From Tepidanaerobacteraceae bacterium (lineage in GTDB: Bacteria; Bacillota; Thermosediminibacteria; Thermosediminibacterales; Tepidanaerobacteraceae): a DNA stretch of 64,000 bases. The notes under the pieces were generated by a model, which was given only the letters and a program-made list of their open reading frames with translations, was not told where the DNA came from and did no database searches. Both the position numbers and the translations under genes were made by a program. Of this stretch, positions 38,291 through 52,298 are shown in pieces. The stretch lies in the NCBI GenBank assembly GCA_029982615.1, contig JARRBK010000002.1:23637-87636 (forward strand). Reading direction: 5' to 3'. Position 1 is the stretch's first letter, and every line of letters begins with the position of its first letter.

Positions 38291-39355
38291 GTGACCAAAA
38301 ACATATGGGAAAAAATAGATTCCGAGCAGGAACTTAACCACGAAGAACTTTGCAGCTTGCTGGCTATGGAAAATGCTGAACAGCTGGAACTTCTTTATCA
38401 AAAAGCGGATAAAATTAGAAAAAAATATGTGGGAGATGAAGTTCATCTCAGGGGATTAATAGAATTTTCCAATTACTGCAGAAACAACTGCCTGTATTGC
38501 GGCATTCGCCGGGATAATAAAAAGATAAAGCGCTACCGCATGCAAATCGATGAAATTTTGGATACAGCCATTCTGGCTGCAAACTTGGGCTATAAAACTG
38601 TGGTGTTGCAATCGGGCGAAGATATGTATTACACCACAGATAAGCTGGTGGAGCTTATAAGGTTTATTAAAAAGAATGCTGATGTAGCCATTACATTGAG
38701 TATAGGCGAGCGCTCTTATGAGGACTACGCACGTTTCTTTGAAGCCGGAGCAGATAGGTACCTCATAAGATTTGAAACTTCAAACCCAGAGCTTTATGCG
38801 AAACTTCACCCCGACTCAAGTTTTGAAAACCGCATGAAAATATTGAATTGGTTAAAACAAATAGGATATCAGACCGGTTCAGGGGTAATGATAGGACTTC
38901 CCGGACAAAGCATAGAAGATTTAGCCCGGGATATTTTAAAATTTAAGGAACTCGATCTCGACATGATAGGCGTTGGCCCATACATTTGTCATCCAGACAC
39001 ACCCCTGGCTGGAAATCCCAACGGTACCGCTGAGATGACTCTCAAAGTAATAGCATTGACAAGAATTGTTACCAAAAATACCCATATACCTGCCACTACA
39101 GCTCTTGCCACCCTCAGGCCTGCCGACGGCAGGGAAAAAGCTCTTAAAGCCGGAGCCAACGTGATTATGCCCAATGTATCCCCTATAAAATACCGCGAGT
39201 ATTATGAGCTTTACCCTAACAAAATATGTATCCGGGAAACCGAAAGACAGTGCAACGACTGCATCAAGAGGCGAATTTACTCTATAGGTCGGACCATAAG
39301 CAAAGGGTATGGACATTCTTTAAAGAAAAAAACAGATAATGCCATAGCTTTTTAA
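38291..39355 (+). CDS. hydE: [FeFe]-hydrogenase maturase HydE-like radical SAM protein
   Basis: IEFSNYCRNNCLYCGIRRDN; IGVGPYICHPDTPLAGN; GTG start after SD. Confidence 0.9.
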   Translation: MTKNIWEKIDSEQELNHEELCSLLAMENAEQLELLYQKADKIRKKYVGDEVHLRGLIEFSNYCRNNCLYCGIRRDNKKIKRYRMQIDEILDTAILAANLGYKTVVLQSGEDMYYTTDKLVELIRFIKKNADVAITLSIGERSYEDYARFFEAGADRYLIRFETSNPELYAKLHPDSSFENRMKILNWLKQIGYQTGSGVMIGLPGQSIEDLARDILKFKELDLDMIGVGPYICHPDTPLAGNPNGTAEMTLKVIALTRIVTKNTHIPATTALATLRPADGREKALKAGANVIMPNVSPIKYREYYELYPNKICIRETERQCNDCIKRRIYSIGRTISKGYGHSLKKKTDNAIAF

Positions 39356-39395
39356 GTATGTAAAAATGAATCTCCTTTTTCTTTTTAAAATATCA

Positions 39396-39465
39396 GGATT
39401 CGGGTATAAAAATTAAGTCCGCTGCCGGAGATGGCCCGGCAAGAAAGGACTTTTTACACCGGAAC
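39396..39465. repeat. Intergenic repeat copy B (downstream of hydE), long hairpin
   Basis: AAGTCCGCTGCCGGAGATGGCCCGGCAAGAAAGGACTT with outer pairing arms. Confidence 0.55.
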
Positions 39466-39501
39466 CATATCAATAATTTTTATAACTGATTTAAAAGTTT
39501 A

Positions 39502-39530
39502 AAAACCATTGGCTATACGCCAATGGTTTT
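39502..39530. terminator. Bidirectional terminator between hydE and the oxidoreductase
   Basis: AAAACCATTGGCTATACGCCAATGGTTTT. Confidence 0.85.
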
Positions 39531-39535
39531 AATCA

Positions 39536-40414
39536 CTAATCATATAATTTGAAAAGTGCCTGGGTTCCGCTGTTTTCCTCTCCTTTGGCAGCAAGCTTCT
39601 CATACAAAGACAGGGCAAGGGCAAGGCCCGGTAGTTCAAGTCCCATTTCTTTCGCCGATTCCAGAGCAATTTTCATATCCTTGATAAAGTGTTTTACATA
39701 AAAGCCAGGAGCAAAATCGCCTTTTATCATCCTTGGAGCCAGGTTACTCAACGACCAGCTGCCGGCCGCTCCGGATTCTATGCTCTTTAAAACCCTCAGA
39801 GGATCAAGCCCAGCTTTTTTAGCATACGCTATGGCTTCGCATACTCCTATCATTCCTGATGCAATGGCTATCTGGTTGCACATTTTTGTATACTGACCGG
39901 CACCCGGTCCCCCTTGAAGCACTATATTTTTACCCATAATCTCTAATATGGGCTTTACCGTTTCAAAAGCTTCCGGCTCTCCTCCAACCATTATGGATAA
40001 TCGTGCTTCCCTGGCACCGATATCCCCACCGGACACCGGTGCATCCATGGCATATAACCCTCTTGCCCGGGCTTCTTCGTAAATCCTTTTTGCCAACATT
40101 GGGCTGGATGTAGTCATATCTATAAGATAAGATCCCGGTTTTGCATGGTTTATTATTCCGTTTTCGCTCAAGTAAATTTCTTCCACGTCTTTGGGATATC
40201 CTATCATTGTTATTACAACATCAGTCCCTGCTGCTAATTCCGCTGCAGTATCCTTCCATACGGCTCCCTGTTTTATCAAATCCTCTGCTTTTGATTTTGT
40301 CCTGTTATAAACAAAAACTTTATAGCCTGCCTTGAGCAAGTTTGCTGCCATGCTCTTTCCCATTACCCCTGTGCCGATAAAGCCCAAAATAGTGGTATCT
40401 TTATTTAGTTTCAT
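39536..40414 (-). CDS. 3-hydroxyisobutyrate dehydrogenase-family NAD(P)-dependent oxidoreductase
   Basis: LGFIGTGVMGKSMAANLLKAGYKVFVYNRT; DAPVSGGDIGAREARLSIMVGG. Confidence 0.9.
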   Translation of the reverse strand: MKLNKDTTILGFIGTGVMGKSMAANLLKAGYKVFVYNRTKSKAEDLIKQGAVWKDTAAELAAGTDVVITMIGYPKDVEEIYLSENGIINHAKPGSYLIDMTTSSPMLAKRIYEEARARGLYAMDAPVSGGDIGAREARLSIMVGGEPEAFETVKPILEIMGKNIVLQGGPGAGQYTKMCNQIAIASGMIGVCEAIAYAKKAGLDPLRVLKSIESGAAGSWSLSNLAPRMIKGDFAPGFYVKHFIKDMKIALESAKEMGLELPGLALALSLYEKLAAKGEENSGTQALFKLYD

Positions 40415-40657
40415 TTTATTTTCTCCCATTTCTAAAATGATATGCATATTATTTTATTCTATAAATGAGCTAGATTTCCTTTTTTTACTTTAAATAAAAC
40501 ATTAGTTTGTAACTATTCAGCAGCTACTTGAGGCTGATGCAAGTGGTTTTTAGCGAGCGACTTGTGCAGCACCGGACACAGCACCCGGCGCAGTGAGGGT
40601 AACCGGACTGCGGCACGAAACTAGCGGCAGATAAAAGTCACATAAAGATGTCTCATT

Positions 40658-41665
40658 TTATGCTCGGACTTCTTGCCGCAAGAACAAAGTATACGCTACC
40701 GCAAAAATTATAAGGGTTGCTGCAACCAAACCTGTAAGATGCGGCCAGATGAGCAAAAGGCTTTGACCCAAGGGCAAATATCCCATTATTGCTCCAGATG
40801 CTTGTTCGGCCAGCACCGGCCCAAGCGTTCTAACGTCAGGGGAAAGTATCGTTACAGAAGCTTCACTGTACAAAGTAGACGGCGACAGACGTGCCAGGCC
40901 CTGTTTTAATTCGATATTATGCAGCTGGGTAATGGCCGGAGTTTGATCATTGACCGGAAACACGGCATCAGCCACCATTCCTGCCAGAAGTGGAACAAAA
41001 ATTGAAAACAACAGCCAAAGCGCTATGCCGCCAAGAGCCGAAGTAGCTGTCTGCCGAAAAACCAGAGAGAACAACATCGATAGAGCTAGCCAGAAAGCCA
41101 TATACACTATGCTTAAAACAAGGTATATCAAAAGCCTCAGAATTTCTTCTGCTGTAGGGCCCACGCCTGTCATTAATATTCCCATTCCAGCCACAAAACC
41201 GCCCAGTGCAAATGTCATAAAGGCCAATACCGCAAGCCTTGCCAGAAACTTGCCGTTAATAACATCATCGCGGTACAAAGGTTGGGACAACAATCTACTC
41301 ATCGTGCCCCGGTTCTGTTCCCCATTTATGGCATCAAATCCCATGGCTAGGCCCACTAAAGGGCCCAACAGGGATAAAAACCACGTAAATGGCGGTAAAG
41401 AATTCCCACCTATGGTAAATATTTTTACTAGGACGAATTCACTGTCTCCAGCTGAAGCCCCTGAAATGTTTTGAACTGCAGTATAGAATGAAACAGCACC
41501 GGTTATCATAATCAGAAAAAAAAGAATAAAAAACCGACTGCTGGATAACTGGTCAGCCAGCTCTTTTTTAAACACCGTTCCAAGATTCCCGCTGCTACGG
41601 CGCTTTGCCTTTTCTTCAACCTTTTTAGGTTTATCAATTATTACATTAGAGCTTGCTGATTCCAC
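40658..41665 (-). CDS. ABC transporter permease (ABC-2 type)
   Basis: Multi-[32 protein letters not shown]. Confidence 0.88.
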   Translation of the reverse strand: MESASSNVIIDKPKKVEEKAKRRSSGNLGTVFKKELADQLSSSRFFILFFLIMITGAVSFYTAVQNISGASAGDSEFVLVKIFTIGGNSLPPFTWFLSLLGPLVGLAMGFDAINGEQNRGTMSRLLSQPLYRDDVINGKFLARLAVLAFMTFALGGFVAGMGILMTGVGPTAEEILRLLIYLVLSIVYMAFWLALSMLFSLVFRQTATSALGGIALWLLFSIFVPLLAGMVADAVFPVNDQTPAITQLHNIELKQGLARLSPSTLYSEASVTILSPDVRTLGPVLAEQASGAIMGYLPLGQSLLLIWPHLTGLVAATLIIFAVAYTLFLRQEVRA

Positions 41666-42611
41666 TTGGAGTCACCTCTTCTCCTTGAAAATACTGCCTG
41701 TAAATATCATCCAAGCTGTACTCCCTGATTCTCAAGTGGTACACTGCCATGCTGCGCGCAGCAAGCTCGGCGACAATACGCGGCGCCAGATTTTCGCCAT
41801 CCCCTTTTACAAGCAGCATATCGCCTTCCATTTCAGTCTCTGTAACTCCAGCCACCGATTTCACAACATCAGTCAGTCTTTCCTTGGGTTCTGCTTTAAT
41901 TTCAATCACGCTGCTCCCACTGGATAATCGCGCTGCCAGTTCTTTTATTTTACCTACTGCAATTAATTTTCCTTTAACAAAAATACCTACTCTATCGCAC
42001 ACCGACTGCACTTGAAAAAGCAGGTGTGATGAAATTATCACAGTTTTTCCTTCTTTTCTACCCATATCCTTTATCATATCCAGCAATTCTCTGGCTCCTT
42101 TTGGATCTAAACCCAGAGTGGGTTCATCGAGTATAACTATTTTCGGATCTTTCAAAAGCACATCTGCAATCCCTAGCCGCTGCCGCATACCTCTTGAGTA
42201 TTCCTTAACTTTTCTATCGGCCGATTCCGCCAAACCTACTTTCTCCAGTAAGCTTTGTATCCTGGCTTCCGCTTCATCGCCGCAAAAATGGTTCAACCAT
42301 GCTGTATAACGCAGATTTTCCCGACCGGTCATGTCATCATAAAACCCTATATTGTCCGGCATGTATCCTACTATTCTTTTTACTTCAAGAGCATCGCGCA
42401 ACGGGTCATATCCGTCCACCCGGAGGCTTCCTGAAGTGGGTTCTGTTAATCCCATCAGCATGAGTATAGTAGTGGTTTTCCCCGCTCCATTGGGGCCTAA
42501 AAGCCCAAAAATTTCTCCGCTGTTTATTGTTAGATTCAGGTGGTCTACAGCTATTATATCTCCATAAGTTTTTGTTAGCTCCACTGTCGTAATAATGCCG
42601 TTCTGTTCCAT
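41646..42611 (-). CDS. ABC transporter ATP-binding protein
   Basis: [60 protein letters not shown]. Confidence 0.95.
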   Translation of the reverse strand: MEQNGIITTVELTKTYGDIIAVDHLNLTINSGEIFGLLGPNGAGKTTTILMLMGLTEPTSGSLRVDGYDPLRDALEVKRIVGYMPDNIGFYDDMTGRENLRYTAWLNHFCGDEAEARIQSLLEKVGLAESADRKVKEYSRGMRQRLGIADVLLKDPKIVILDEPTLGLDPKGARELLDMIKDMGRKEGKTVIISSHLLFQVQSVCDRVGIFVKGKLIAVGKIKELAARLSSGSSVIEIKAEPKERLTDVVKSVAGVTETEMEGDMLLVKGDGENLAPRIVAELAARSMAVYHLRIREYSLDDIYRQYFQGEEVTPSGISKL

Positions 42612-42613
42612 GC

Positions 42614-43801
42614 CTATCGCCGCCCATACTTATTGAATGTCCATACAACCCATGCAATCACTCCAATTACCAGTACTACACCCACAATACCCCATAGAGT
42701 CGAAGTATGCACCGTTACCCGGATATCTGCACTGGCGGTAGTTTCTTTAGTGGAAGCGGTAATGTTTACCGCATAATCTCCAGCAATCGCTTTGGCATAA
42801 GGAGTTATAAAAGCGGTAACTTGCCTTTTTTCTCCGCTAGCGAGCCTATCTATGGTATCAGGTTCAAATGTCACCGACCAGTTGTCAGGCGCTTGGGCTG
42901 AAAAACTAATATTATTAAGATCGGCACTGCCCTTGTTTTCAATCTGTAAAGTCACCGCTCCTTTACGACCCGCAATAGTATCTGCATTCAAACGGCCCGA
43001 AGGAGTTGTCAAATTCAGTTTATATGTACCTGTTATTACTACTTCCAGATCGGTTTTTACAGCTTCATTCCCTGACACGGCAGCTATCGTAATACTGTAC
43101 TTCCCCGCCTTGACACCGTCTGGGGGTTGTACGTCCACATCAAGGTCCTGAGTCTTACCGCCCTCTAAACTCAAACTGGTTATCTGATTTTGCTGGTATG
43201 CCGGTTTGAAAGTAACCTGCCAACCTTCAGGAGCAGTGGCACCAAGGCTGTAGAAACGTCCATGGCCGCTATTATTGTATAAAGTGGCACGAAAACTGTA
43301 AGTAGCAGTATCAGGGCCGCTCAAAGATGGGTATTGTACTTCCAGTTTATCCCCTCCGCTGGCACCAGCTTTTATCTTAATATTTAGCATTAAATAATCA
43401 CGGCTTTTGTTATTAGCGGCTTCAACTTTTATATTATATGTTCCATCCTTTGCATTCTGCGGTACCTGAACCCTAAACTCTGCCTGAGCCGTATCGTTAG
43501 AGGGTATTATTACTTCATGAATTTCCATGCCATTGCCGAAAAATTGCCCGCTCCATCCCGCAGGCAGGGATACCACTTTTAAATTGACATAACCCAATGG
43601 CCCACTTATGGTGAGGGGAAAAGATAGATTACTTCCCGGCTGTGCTGTTATTCCCGGATAATTAGTGTATATCGTAAGATTCCCGGCTGCATTTGCCGTT
43701 GCTGCAGATAACACTGAAATAACAAAAAGTAATGAAAACAATAGGGGCAACACTTTTTTAAAAAGTTTTAAATTATAAAATCGCATAATCATTAAATTCA
43801 C
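42614..43801 (-). CDS. NEW3-domain-containing exported membrane protein
   Basis: Signal peptide, repeated Ig-like domains, C-terminal TM; next to ABC genes. Confidence 0.8.
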   Translation of the reverse strand: MNLMIMRFYNLKLFKKVLPLLFSLLFVISVLSAATANAAGNLTIYTNYPGITAQPGSNLSFPLTISGPLGYVNLKVVSLPAGWSGQFFGNGMEIHEVIIPSNDTAQAEFRVQVPQNAKDGTYNIKVEAANNKSRDYLMLNIKIKAGASGGDKLEVQYPSLSGPDTATYSFRATLYNNSGHGRFYSLGATAPEGWQVTFKPAYQQNQITSLSLEGGKTQDLDVDVQPPDGVKAGKYSITIAAVSGNEAVKTDLEVVITGTYKLNLTTPSGRLNADTIAGRKGAVTLQIENKGSADLNNISFSAQAPDNWSVTFEPDTIDRLASGEKRQVTAFITPYAKAIAGDYAVNITASTKETTASADIRVTVHTSTLWGIVGVVLVIGVIAWVVWTFNKYGRR

Positions 43802-43920
43802 CCCTTTTATGTTTCTCTGTTGACCCTATTCCCATTTTCAGTTTAATGCAAAAATATATAAAAAGTATGATAAATTTGTGAAGTTTTTTTGATAAAATTA
43901 GATTACATGGTTATATTATG

Positions 43921-43950
43921 CAAAAAAACCGCCAATACAATGGCGGTTTA
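43921..43950 (-). terminator. Terminator of the ilv-leu operon
   Basis: ACCGCCATTGTATTGGCGGTTTTTTT on the minus strand. Confidence 0.88.
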
Positions 43951-45015
43951 AATATAATCTACAACGATATCTCCCATTTCAGCGGTGGAGACCAGCCTTC
44001 CCTTTCCGCTATATATGTCAGCAGTTCTATAGCCTCCATTCAGAGCTCTAGTTACTGCCTGCTTTATAGCGCTGGCAGCATCCGATGCTCCAAAAGAATA
44101 TTCCAACATCATGCTTGCTGACAGTATGCATGCGATGGGGTTTGCCCGACCGGAACCGGCAATATCTGGAGCTGACCCATGGGTTGGTTCATAAAGATAG
44201 GGTTGTTTATCCCCCAAGCTGGCTGATGGCAGCATGCCTATAGATCCGGTCAACACTGCTGATTCATCGCTGAGAATGTCTCCAAAGGTGTTTTCAGTTA
44301 GGATGACATCGAACTGGCCGGGGTTTATCACCATCTGCATGGAACAGTTGTCCACATACATGTGGAAAAGCTCGACATCGGGATATGCTGCTGCAACCTT
44401 TTCTACCACTTCACGCCATAGCCGGGAAGTTTCCAGGACATTAGCCTTATCCACCGAAGTTACACGTTTCCTTCTTTTTTGAGCGGCTTTAAAAGCTATA
44501 TGAGCCACTCTCTCAATTTCATGCTCAGTATATGTCATTGTGTCAAAGGCTCGGACTTTTCCTCCGCTTTCATCCCTGCCTTTGGGAGTGCCGAAATATA
44601 ATCCCCCCGTAAGTTCTCTCACGATCAGCAGGTCCAATTCCTCAACTATCTCCCGCTTTAGAGGAGAAGCGTCTATAAGGGGAGGAAACAATACAGCGGG
44701 ACGAAGATTGGCATAAAGTCCGAAGTGCTTCCTCAAGCCCAGAATGGCTCTTTCCGGCCGCAACCGGCTCTCCACGCCATCCCACTTGGGCCCTCCCACT
44801 GCTCCGAACAAAACAGCGTCACATTCCCCACACAGCTTTACAGTGGATTCGGGCAGCGGCATGCCATGAACATCTATGGCAGCGCCACCTGCAAGGCCTT
44901 CACGAAATTCAAATTCTAAGCCAAATTTTTTCTCTACTGCGCGGAGAACTTTTACAGCCTCAGCCATAACTTCAGGGCCAATGCCGTCTCCTGCCAGAAC
45001 AGCTATTTTATACAT
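43948..45015 (-). CDS. leuB: 3-isopropylmalate dehydrogenase
   Basis: [23 protein letters not shown]; start revised. Confidence 0.96.
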   Translation of the reverse strand: MYKIAVLAGDGIGPEVMAEAVKVLRAVEKKFGLEFEFREGLAGGAAIDVHGMPLPESTVKLCGECDAVLFGAVGGPKWDGVESRLRPERAILGLRKHFGLYANLRPAVLFPPLIDASPLKREIVEELDLLIVRELTGGLYFGTPKGRDESGGKVRAFDTMTYTEHEIERVAHIAFKAAQKRRKRVTSVDKANVLETSRLWREVVEKVAAAYPDVELFHMYVDNCSMQMVINPGQFDVILTENTFGDILSDESAVLTGSIGMLPSASLGDKQPYLYEPTHGSAPDIAGSGRANPIACILSASMMLEYSFGASDAASAIKQAVTRALNGGYRTADIYSGKGRLVSTAEMGDIVVDYI

Positions 45016-45508
45016 CGCGGTTTTCCGCCTTTCGAGCATAGTTTAGCAGGCCTCCTGCCTGGATTATGCCTTTAATAAAATCTGGAAAAGGCATGGCATT
45101 ATAAGAACTGCCTGAGGTAAGATTTTTTATAACTCCCTTATCTGTATCTATCTCCAGCTCATCTCCAGCTTTGACAAAATCCGCTGCTTCCTCGCATTCC
45201 ATAATGGGAAGGCCAATATTGATAGAATTCCTGTAGAAAATTCTAGCAAAAGACCGGGCGATGACGCAGCTTATCCCACATTCCTTTATGGCCAACGGTG
45301 CATGCTCCCGGGAACTGCCGCATCCGAAATTTTTCCCTGCGACAATGATGTCCCCCCGTTTAACCTTTTTTGAAAATCCCGGGCTTATATCCTCCATGCA
45401 GTGGAAAGCTAGTTCCTGCGGATCTGTGGTATTTAAATAACGTGCTGGAATGATGACGTCGGTGTCGATATTGTCCCCAAAAATCCATGCTCTTCCCCTG
45501 AATATCAT
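45008..45508 (-). CDS. leuD: 3-isopropylmalate dehydratase small subunit
   Basis: [19 protein letters not shown]. Confidence 0.96.
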   Translation of the reverse strand: MIFRGRAWIFGDNIDTDVIIPARYLNTTDPQELAFHCMEDISPGFSKKVKRGDIIVAGKNFGCGSSREHAPLAIKECGISCVIARSFARIFYRNSINIGLPIMECEEAADFVKAGDELEIDTDKGVIKNLTSGSSYNAMPFPDFIKGIIQAGGLLNYARKAENRDV

Positions 45509-46773
45509 GTGTCGACCACCTCCCCAGGATGAGTTATTTTCCCCTTTACGGCGGAAGCAGCTGCCACCGCAGGGTTAGCCAAATAAATTTCACTTTCAGG
45601 ATGCCCCATTCGACCAACAAAATTTCGGTTGGTGGTGGATACTGCCCTTTCTCCTTTGGCAAGTATACCCATGTATCCTCCCAGGCAGGGGCCACAGGTG
45701 GGTGTGCTAACAGCAGCGCCGGATTCTATGAATATTTCCATGATTCCTTCTCTTATCATCTGGCTGTAAACCTCCTGAGTGGCAGGAATGACTATCATTC
45801 TGACATAGGGGTGGACTTTATGTCCCCTGATAACCCGGGCAGCCTGGCGCATATCCTCTATTCTGCCGTTTGTGCAGGAGCCTATAACCACCTGATCTAT
45901 CGACACATCTGCCACCTCATACACGCTGACAGAGTTTTCCGGCAGGTGCGGGAGTGCCACTTGAGGCTCTATCTTGGATACATCATAGTCGATAATTTTG
46001 CAATATTTCGCGTCATCATCGCTTTTGAATATCTCGTAATCTCGCCTTGCCCTCGATTTTACATACTCAAGAGTTACTTCATCGGGCTCCATGATACCGT
46101 TTTTAGCGCCAGCCTCAATGGCCATGTTGCTCATGGTAAACCTTTCATCCATGGTGAGGTTCTTTAAAGCGTCTCCTGTAAATTCCATGGCTTTGTACAG
46201 TGCTCCGTCCACTCCTATATCTCCAATGGTGTAGAGGATGAGGTCTTTACCTGTAACCCATGGGTTTTTCTTACCGTGATAAACAAATTTTATGGTTTCG
46301 GGAACTTTGAACCAGCATTTTCCTGTCATCATCGCAAAAGCGAGGTCCGTGCTACCTACTCCTGTGGAAAATGCGCCCAGAGCTCCGTAGGTGCATGTGT
46401 GAGAGTCGGCCCCCACCACCAAATCGCCCGGCAGCACAATGCCCTGCTCGGGCAGCAGGGCATGCTCCACACCCATTCTTCCCACTTCGTAGTAATGTGT
46501 AATCTGCTGTTCTCTGGCAAAACTCCTCAATGTTTTACACAGTTCGGCAGACTTAATGTCTTTATTCGGTGCAAAATGATCAGGAATCAGCGCAACTTTC
46601 TTCCGATCGAAAACCTTTTTTGCGCCTGCTTTTTTAAATTCTTCTATGGCGACAGGGCCAGTGATGTCATTGGCCAGAGCCATATCAATATCAGCCATAA
46701 CGAGTTCTCCCGGCTCTACATACTCTTTATGGCAGTGCTTTGCCATTATCTTTTGAGTTATGGTCATGCCCAC
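45505..46773 (-). CDS. leuC: 3-isopropylmalate dehydratase large subunit
   Basis: [35 protein letters not shown] start after SD GGAGG preferred. Confidence 0.95.
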   Translation of the reverse strand: MGMTITQKIMAKHCHKEYVEPGELVMADIDMALANDITGPVAIEEFKKAGAKKVFDRKKVALIPDHFAPNKDIKSAELCKTLRSFAREQQITHYYEVGRMGVEHALLPEQGIVLPGDLVVGADSHTCTYGALGAFSTGVGSTDLAFAMMTGKCWFKVPETIKFVYHGKKNPWVTGKDLILYTIGDIGVDGALYKAMEFTGDALKNLTMDERFTMSNMAIEAGAKNGIMEPDEVTLEYVKSRARRDYEIFKSDDDAKYCKIIDYDVSKIEPQVALPHLPENSVSVYEVADVSIDQVVIGSCTNGRIEDMRQAARVIRGHKVHPYVRMIVIPATQEVYSQMIREGIMEIFIESGAAVSTPTCGPCLGGYMGILAKGERAVSTTNRNFVGRMGHPESEIYLANPAVAAASAVKGKITHPGEVVDT

Positions 46774-46786
46774 GGTACATACCTCC

Positions 46787-48304
46787 TCAGGAACCATTAC
46801 CGTTTACAAGGGTTTTGTTTAGTGCATTAATATATGCCAGCGCGCTGGCCTCTATGACATCCGTGCTCAAGCCTCTTCCTGTATGAGTTTTGCCATCTTT
46901 TTCTATTTTTACTATAACCTCACCCATGGCATCTTTGCCGCTGGAAACAGATTTTATAGAATAATCCACCAGCCTGCAATTTATATTACAAGCCCTTTCC
47001 AGTGCTTTGTAGGTGGCGTCGACGGGGCCATCGCCTGTTGCAGCTTCCTCTACACTTTTTTCTCCTATCCTTACCTTTACCGTAGCTGTGGATATTATTT
47101 TGTTTCCGCTGGAAGTCTGAAAACACTCCAATGTAATCAGCTGAGGGATTTTAAGAACCTGGTCCTCCACCAATGCTTCTATGTCTTTATCGGTTATTTC
47201 CTTTTTCTTATCCGCCAGATCCTTAAATCTTTCAAATGCTTTGTTTAATTCCTCTTCAGACAGCTCATATCCCATTTCTTTCAGCCTCTGGCTGAAAGCA
47301 TGTCTGCCGGAGAGTTTCCCCAGCACCAACCTGTTCGAGGAAAGCCCTATAGATTCCGGCGTCATAATTTCATAAGTGGATTTTTCCGAAAGCACACCGT
47401 GTTGATGGATGCCGGATTCGTGGGCAAAAGCATTGGCACCCACAATGGCTTTATTCGGCTGAACATATATGCCCGATAGAGTACTCACCAGTTTGCTGGT
47501 GCGGTAAATGTGTTTTGTGTCTATATTTAAATCCACATTATATATATCCCGGCGGGTGATTAGGGACATTACCACCTCTTCCAAAGCAGCATTGCCCGCC
47601 CGCTCACCCAAGCCGTTTACTGCACATTCTATCTGGTCGGCGCCGTTTTTCACCGCTGCCAGTGAATTGGCCACTGCCATGCCCAAATCATTGTGGCAAT
47701 GAACACTTACTTTTACCTTATCCATTTCAGGTATCTTTTCTCTCAGTGTCCTAACCAGAGCTCCAAACTCTTCCGGCATGGCATAGCCCACGGTGTCGGG
47801 GATATTTATAACTGTCGCCCCTGCGCGGATGGCTGCGGAAAACAGCTTGCACAGAAACTCTATTTCTGACCTGGAGGCATCTTCTGCCGAAAATTCCACG
47901 TCTTCCACATAGGACTTAGCCCTTTTTACTGCTTCCACCGCGGCTTCCAGCACCTGTTCAGGGGTCATTTTAAGCTTATATTTCATGTGAATTGGGGATG
48001 AGGCAATAAAAGTATGAATCCGGGGCCGCTCCGCCGCTTTTACGGCTTCTGCGGCCCTATCAATATCCTTAAAGTTTGCTCGAGCCAGGCCTGCTATCAC
48101 CGGTCCCTTTACATTCTCGGCTATTGTTTTCACAGCTTTGAAATCGCCGTTAGATGCTATGGGAAAACCTGCCTCTATGACATCGACCTGGAGTCTGGCT
48201 AGCTGTTTGGCTATTTCCAGCTTTTCTTGAGAATTCAGTGACACTCCCGGAGACTGCTCGCCATCTCTCAAGGTGGTATCGAAAATCTCAACTTTTCTTG
48301 ACAT
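46787..48304 (-). CDS. leuA: 2-isopropylmalate synthase
   Basis: [18 protein letters not shown]. Confidence 0.97.
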   Translation of the reverse strand: MSRKVEIFDTTLRDGEQSPGVSLNSQEKLEIAKQLARLQVDVIEAGFPIASNGDFKAVKTIAENVKGPVIAGLARANFKDIDRAAEAVKAAERPRIHTFIASSPIHMKYKLKMTPEQVLEAAVEAVKRAKSYVEDVEFSAEDASRSEIEFLCKLFSAAIRAGATVINIPDTVGYAMPEEFGALVRTLREKIPEMDKVKVSVHCHNDLGMAVANSLAAVKNGADQIECAVNGLGERAGNAALEEVVMSLITRRDIYNVDLNIDTKHIYRTSKLVSTLSGIYVQPNKAIVGANAFAHESGIHQHGVLSEKSTYEIMTPESIGLSSNRLVLGKLSGRHAFSQRLKEMGYELSEEELNKAFERFKDLADKKKEITDKDIEALVEDQVLKIPQLITLECFQTSSGNKIISTATVKVRIGEKSVEEAATGDGPVDATYKALERACNINCRLVDYSIKSVSSGKDAMGEVIVKIEKDGKTHTGRGLSTDVIEASALAYINALNKTLVNGNGS

Positions 48305-48408
48305 CTTATACGCCTCCTCTCCTGGAAAATTTGCATTTCCAATATTCCCATTTCAATTTCTCGCTCTCCTATATCTTATATTTTATTTCTATATTTTATT
48401 TCTATATT

Positions 48409-49918
<1,510 letters not shown>

Positions 49919-49922
<4 letters not shown>

Positions 49923-51583
49923 CCTCCTATCATCTCATTGATGGGTGAGCCGTTCAATACCATGGGGTATACATTCTCGTTAATATCCACAATGCATTCC
50001 AGCAAAAAGCATCCCTTTTCGCAAATGAGTTCATCTAGGGCACCATCCAACTCTTCCCTGCTGTCTATTCTTCTTGCTTTGATTCCATAACTTTCAGCCA
50101 GTTTAACAAAATCCGGCACAAAGCCAAAGTGCACCTGGCTGTATCGTTTTTCACAGTAAAATTCTTGAAGTTGCCTTACCAACCCCAATCCTCTATTGTT
50201 AAACAGAATCATCTTCAGTGAAAGGTTGTTTTCCACAGCGGTGGCTAACTCTGCCATGTTCATCTGAAAACTGCCGTCCCCGCAGATATTTATAACATTT
50301 TTATCTGGTTTTGCAAATTTGGCTCCTATGGCTGCTGGCAAACCGTAACCCATGGTGCCAAGCCCTCCCGAACTGATAAAAGTTCTGGGCTTTGTGAATT
50401 TATAGAGCTGAGCCACCCACATTTGGTGAGAACCGACTTCTGTGGTTATTATTGCATCACCACCTGTTTTTGCAGAGAGAGCTTCGATGACTTCCTGAGG
50501 GCACAATCTGCTTGTTCTGTCGTAGGAAATAGTTTTTTTCTTAAGCTCCGCTATGCGGCTATTCCATTCGGTAGGCTGTTTCGGATAAACTTCCTTCAGT
50601 ATTTCCGCAAGAACAAGCTTCACATCGCCAACGATAGGAATGTCTGGTTTTACATTTTTTCCTATTTCCGCCGGGTCTATATCGATATGGATTATTTTCG
50701 CGTTAGGAGCAAAACCTGCCACCCTTCCGGTCAAGCGATCCCCAAACCTGGCCCCTGCAGCTATAATCAGATCTGACTCCGTCACTGCAATATTCGCATA
50801 CGGCGTGCCGTGCATGCCCAGCATCCCAAGGGAAAGAGGGTGATCCTCCGGAAAAGCCCCAATGCCCATAAGCGATGTGGCTACCGGAATATGTGCCTTT
50901 TCCGCCAGTTTTAGGAGCTCTTCTTCTGCTCCGGCGGAATTCACTCCCCCTCCAGCGCATATAACGGGCCGTTGTGCTTTGTTAATTGCCTCCGCTGCCC
51001 TTGAAATCTGAAGCGGGTGGCCGTTGGTCTTAGGCTTATATCCACGAAGTACCACCTGCTCGGGGTATTTGAACTCTATCCTGGTCTCTGCCACATCTTT
51101 GGGCAGATCTATCAGCACAGGCCCGGGTCTGCCCGTTGAAGCTATATAAAAAGCTTCTTTTACGATACGCGGAACATCCTCCGCTTTTTTTACCAGGTAA
51201 TTGTGCTTTGTAAAAGGTGCCGTGGCACCCGTTATATCCACTTCCTGAAAAACATCGCGGCCTATAAGGCTGGTGGCGACTTGACCGGTTATGGCAACAA
51301 TGGGAACTGAATCCATATAAGCAGTTGCAATTCCGGTCACAAGATTCGTAGCACCGGGGCCGGAAGTGGCCATGCATACGCCCACCTTTCGGGATACCCT
51401 GGCGTAACCGCTTGCAGCATGGGCTGCCGCTTGCTCGGACCGCGTGAGGATATGTTTTATTTTCTTTGAATGAAACAGCGAGTCATACACAGGTAGAATG
51501 GCTCCACCGGGATAGCCAAACACTACGCTTACCCCTTCTATCTCCAGCGACCTTATCAGTGCTTCTGCCGAACTTATTTCCAT
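49919..51583 (-). CDS. ilvB: Acetolactate synthase large subunit
   Basis: [34 protein letters not shown]. Confidence 0.97.
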
Positions 51584-51601
51584 CTTTCCACCTCGCTTTT
51601 A

Positions 51602-52123
51602 TATTTATATTTATTTTAATAAAAATAAACCCCCTCGCCCTGAGAAATAATATTCTCAGGGACGAGGGGGAACAAGCCCCGTGGTACCACCCTGCTTTGC
51701 CCTGCCTTACGGCTCGAGCCTCAGGAAGTAGGTTAAACTACTTCAGCTTTAACGCTTAAAAGCGGCACCGGACTACTCCCATTTCATCCGGGCTGTTCAG
51801 GAGCGAGCGTAAAACGGCAACCTTCGGCCGGCTTTCACCTGCCCCGGCTCTCTTTTTCTCCGGTTTTCCGTTTTCCTCTCCGTCATCACATTTTTGGGTA
51901 TAAAAAATCCAGCAGCACTATATTATAGGAACCTGCAGCTGGAGCTTTTTGCTCGCGGTGCACTAATGCTAAAACTGCATTATACAGTTCGGTCACCAAA
52001 CACCTTATTACCTGGCCCTCAGGAATGCTTCCTATAATCAACGGCTATATCAATTAATATTGCACAGCGAAAAGAGAGCATCATAACAATTAAAAGCAGC
52101 CCCACCTTCCGCTCGTTTTATTG
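51602..52123 (-). promoter_or_regulatory. T-box leader of the ilv-leu operon, probable Leu (CUC) specifier
   Basis: Core AGGGTGGTACCACGG (51693-51679), terminator hairpin 51624-51670, AGGTGAAAGCC loop, candidate CTC specifier at 51807-51805. Confidence 0.88.
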
Positions 52124-52129
52124 ATATGT

Positions 52130-52159
52130 ATTTTATCATCAGTTTTTGAATTATGTCAA
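52130..52159 (-). promoter_or_regulatory. Promoter of the T-box transcript
   Basis: TTGACA (52159-52154) N18 TAAAAT (52135-52130). Confidence 0.6.
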
Positions 52160-52298
52160 TACTCTAGATGTTAATTTTTTGTTAATATAAAAACCTTTAT
52201 GGTTGTCATAAAACATTCAACGCTCACAGAAACGGCATTTTTAACCAAATTTACAAATTAAGCTTTTTAAGATTTTACAAACTCACACAATTAATCAA

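Noticed and set aside
45529-46830. Plus-strand ORFs opposite leuC
   Set aside because: Antisense frames within a well-conserved gene.
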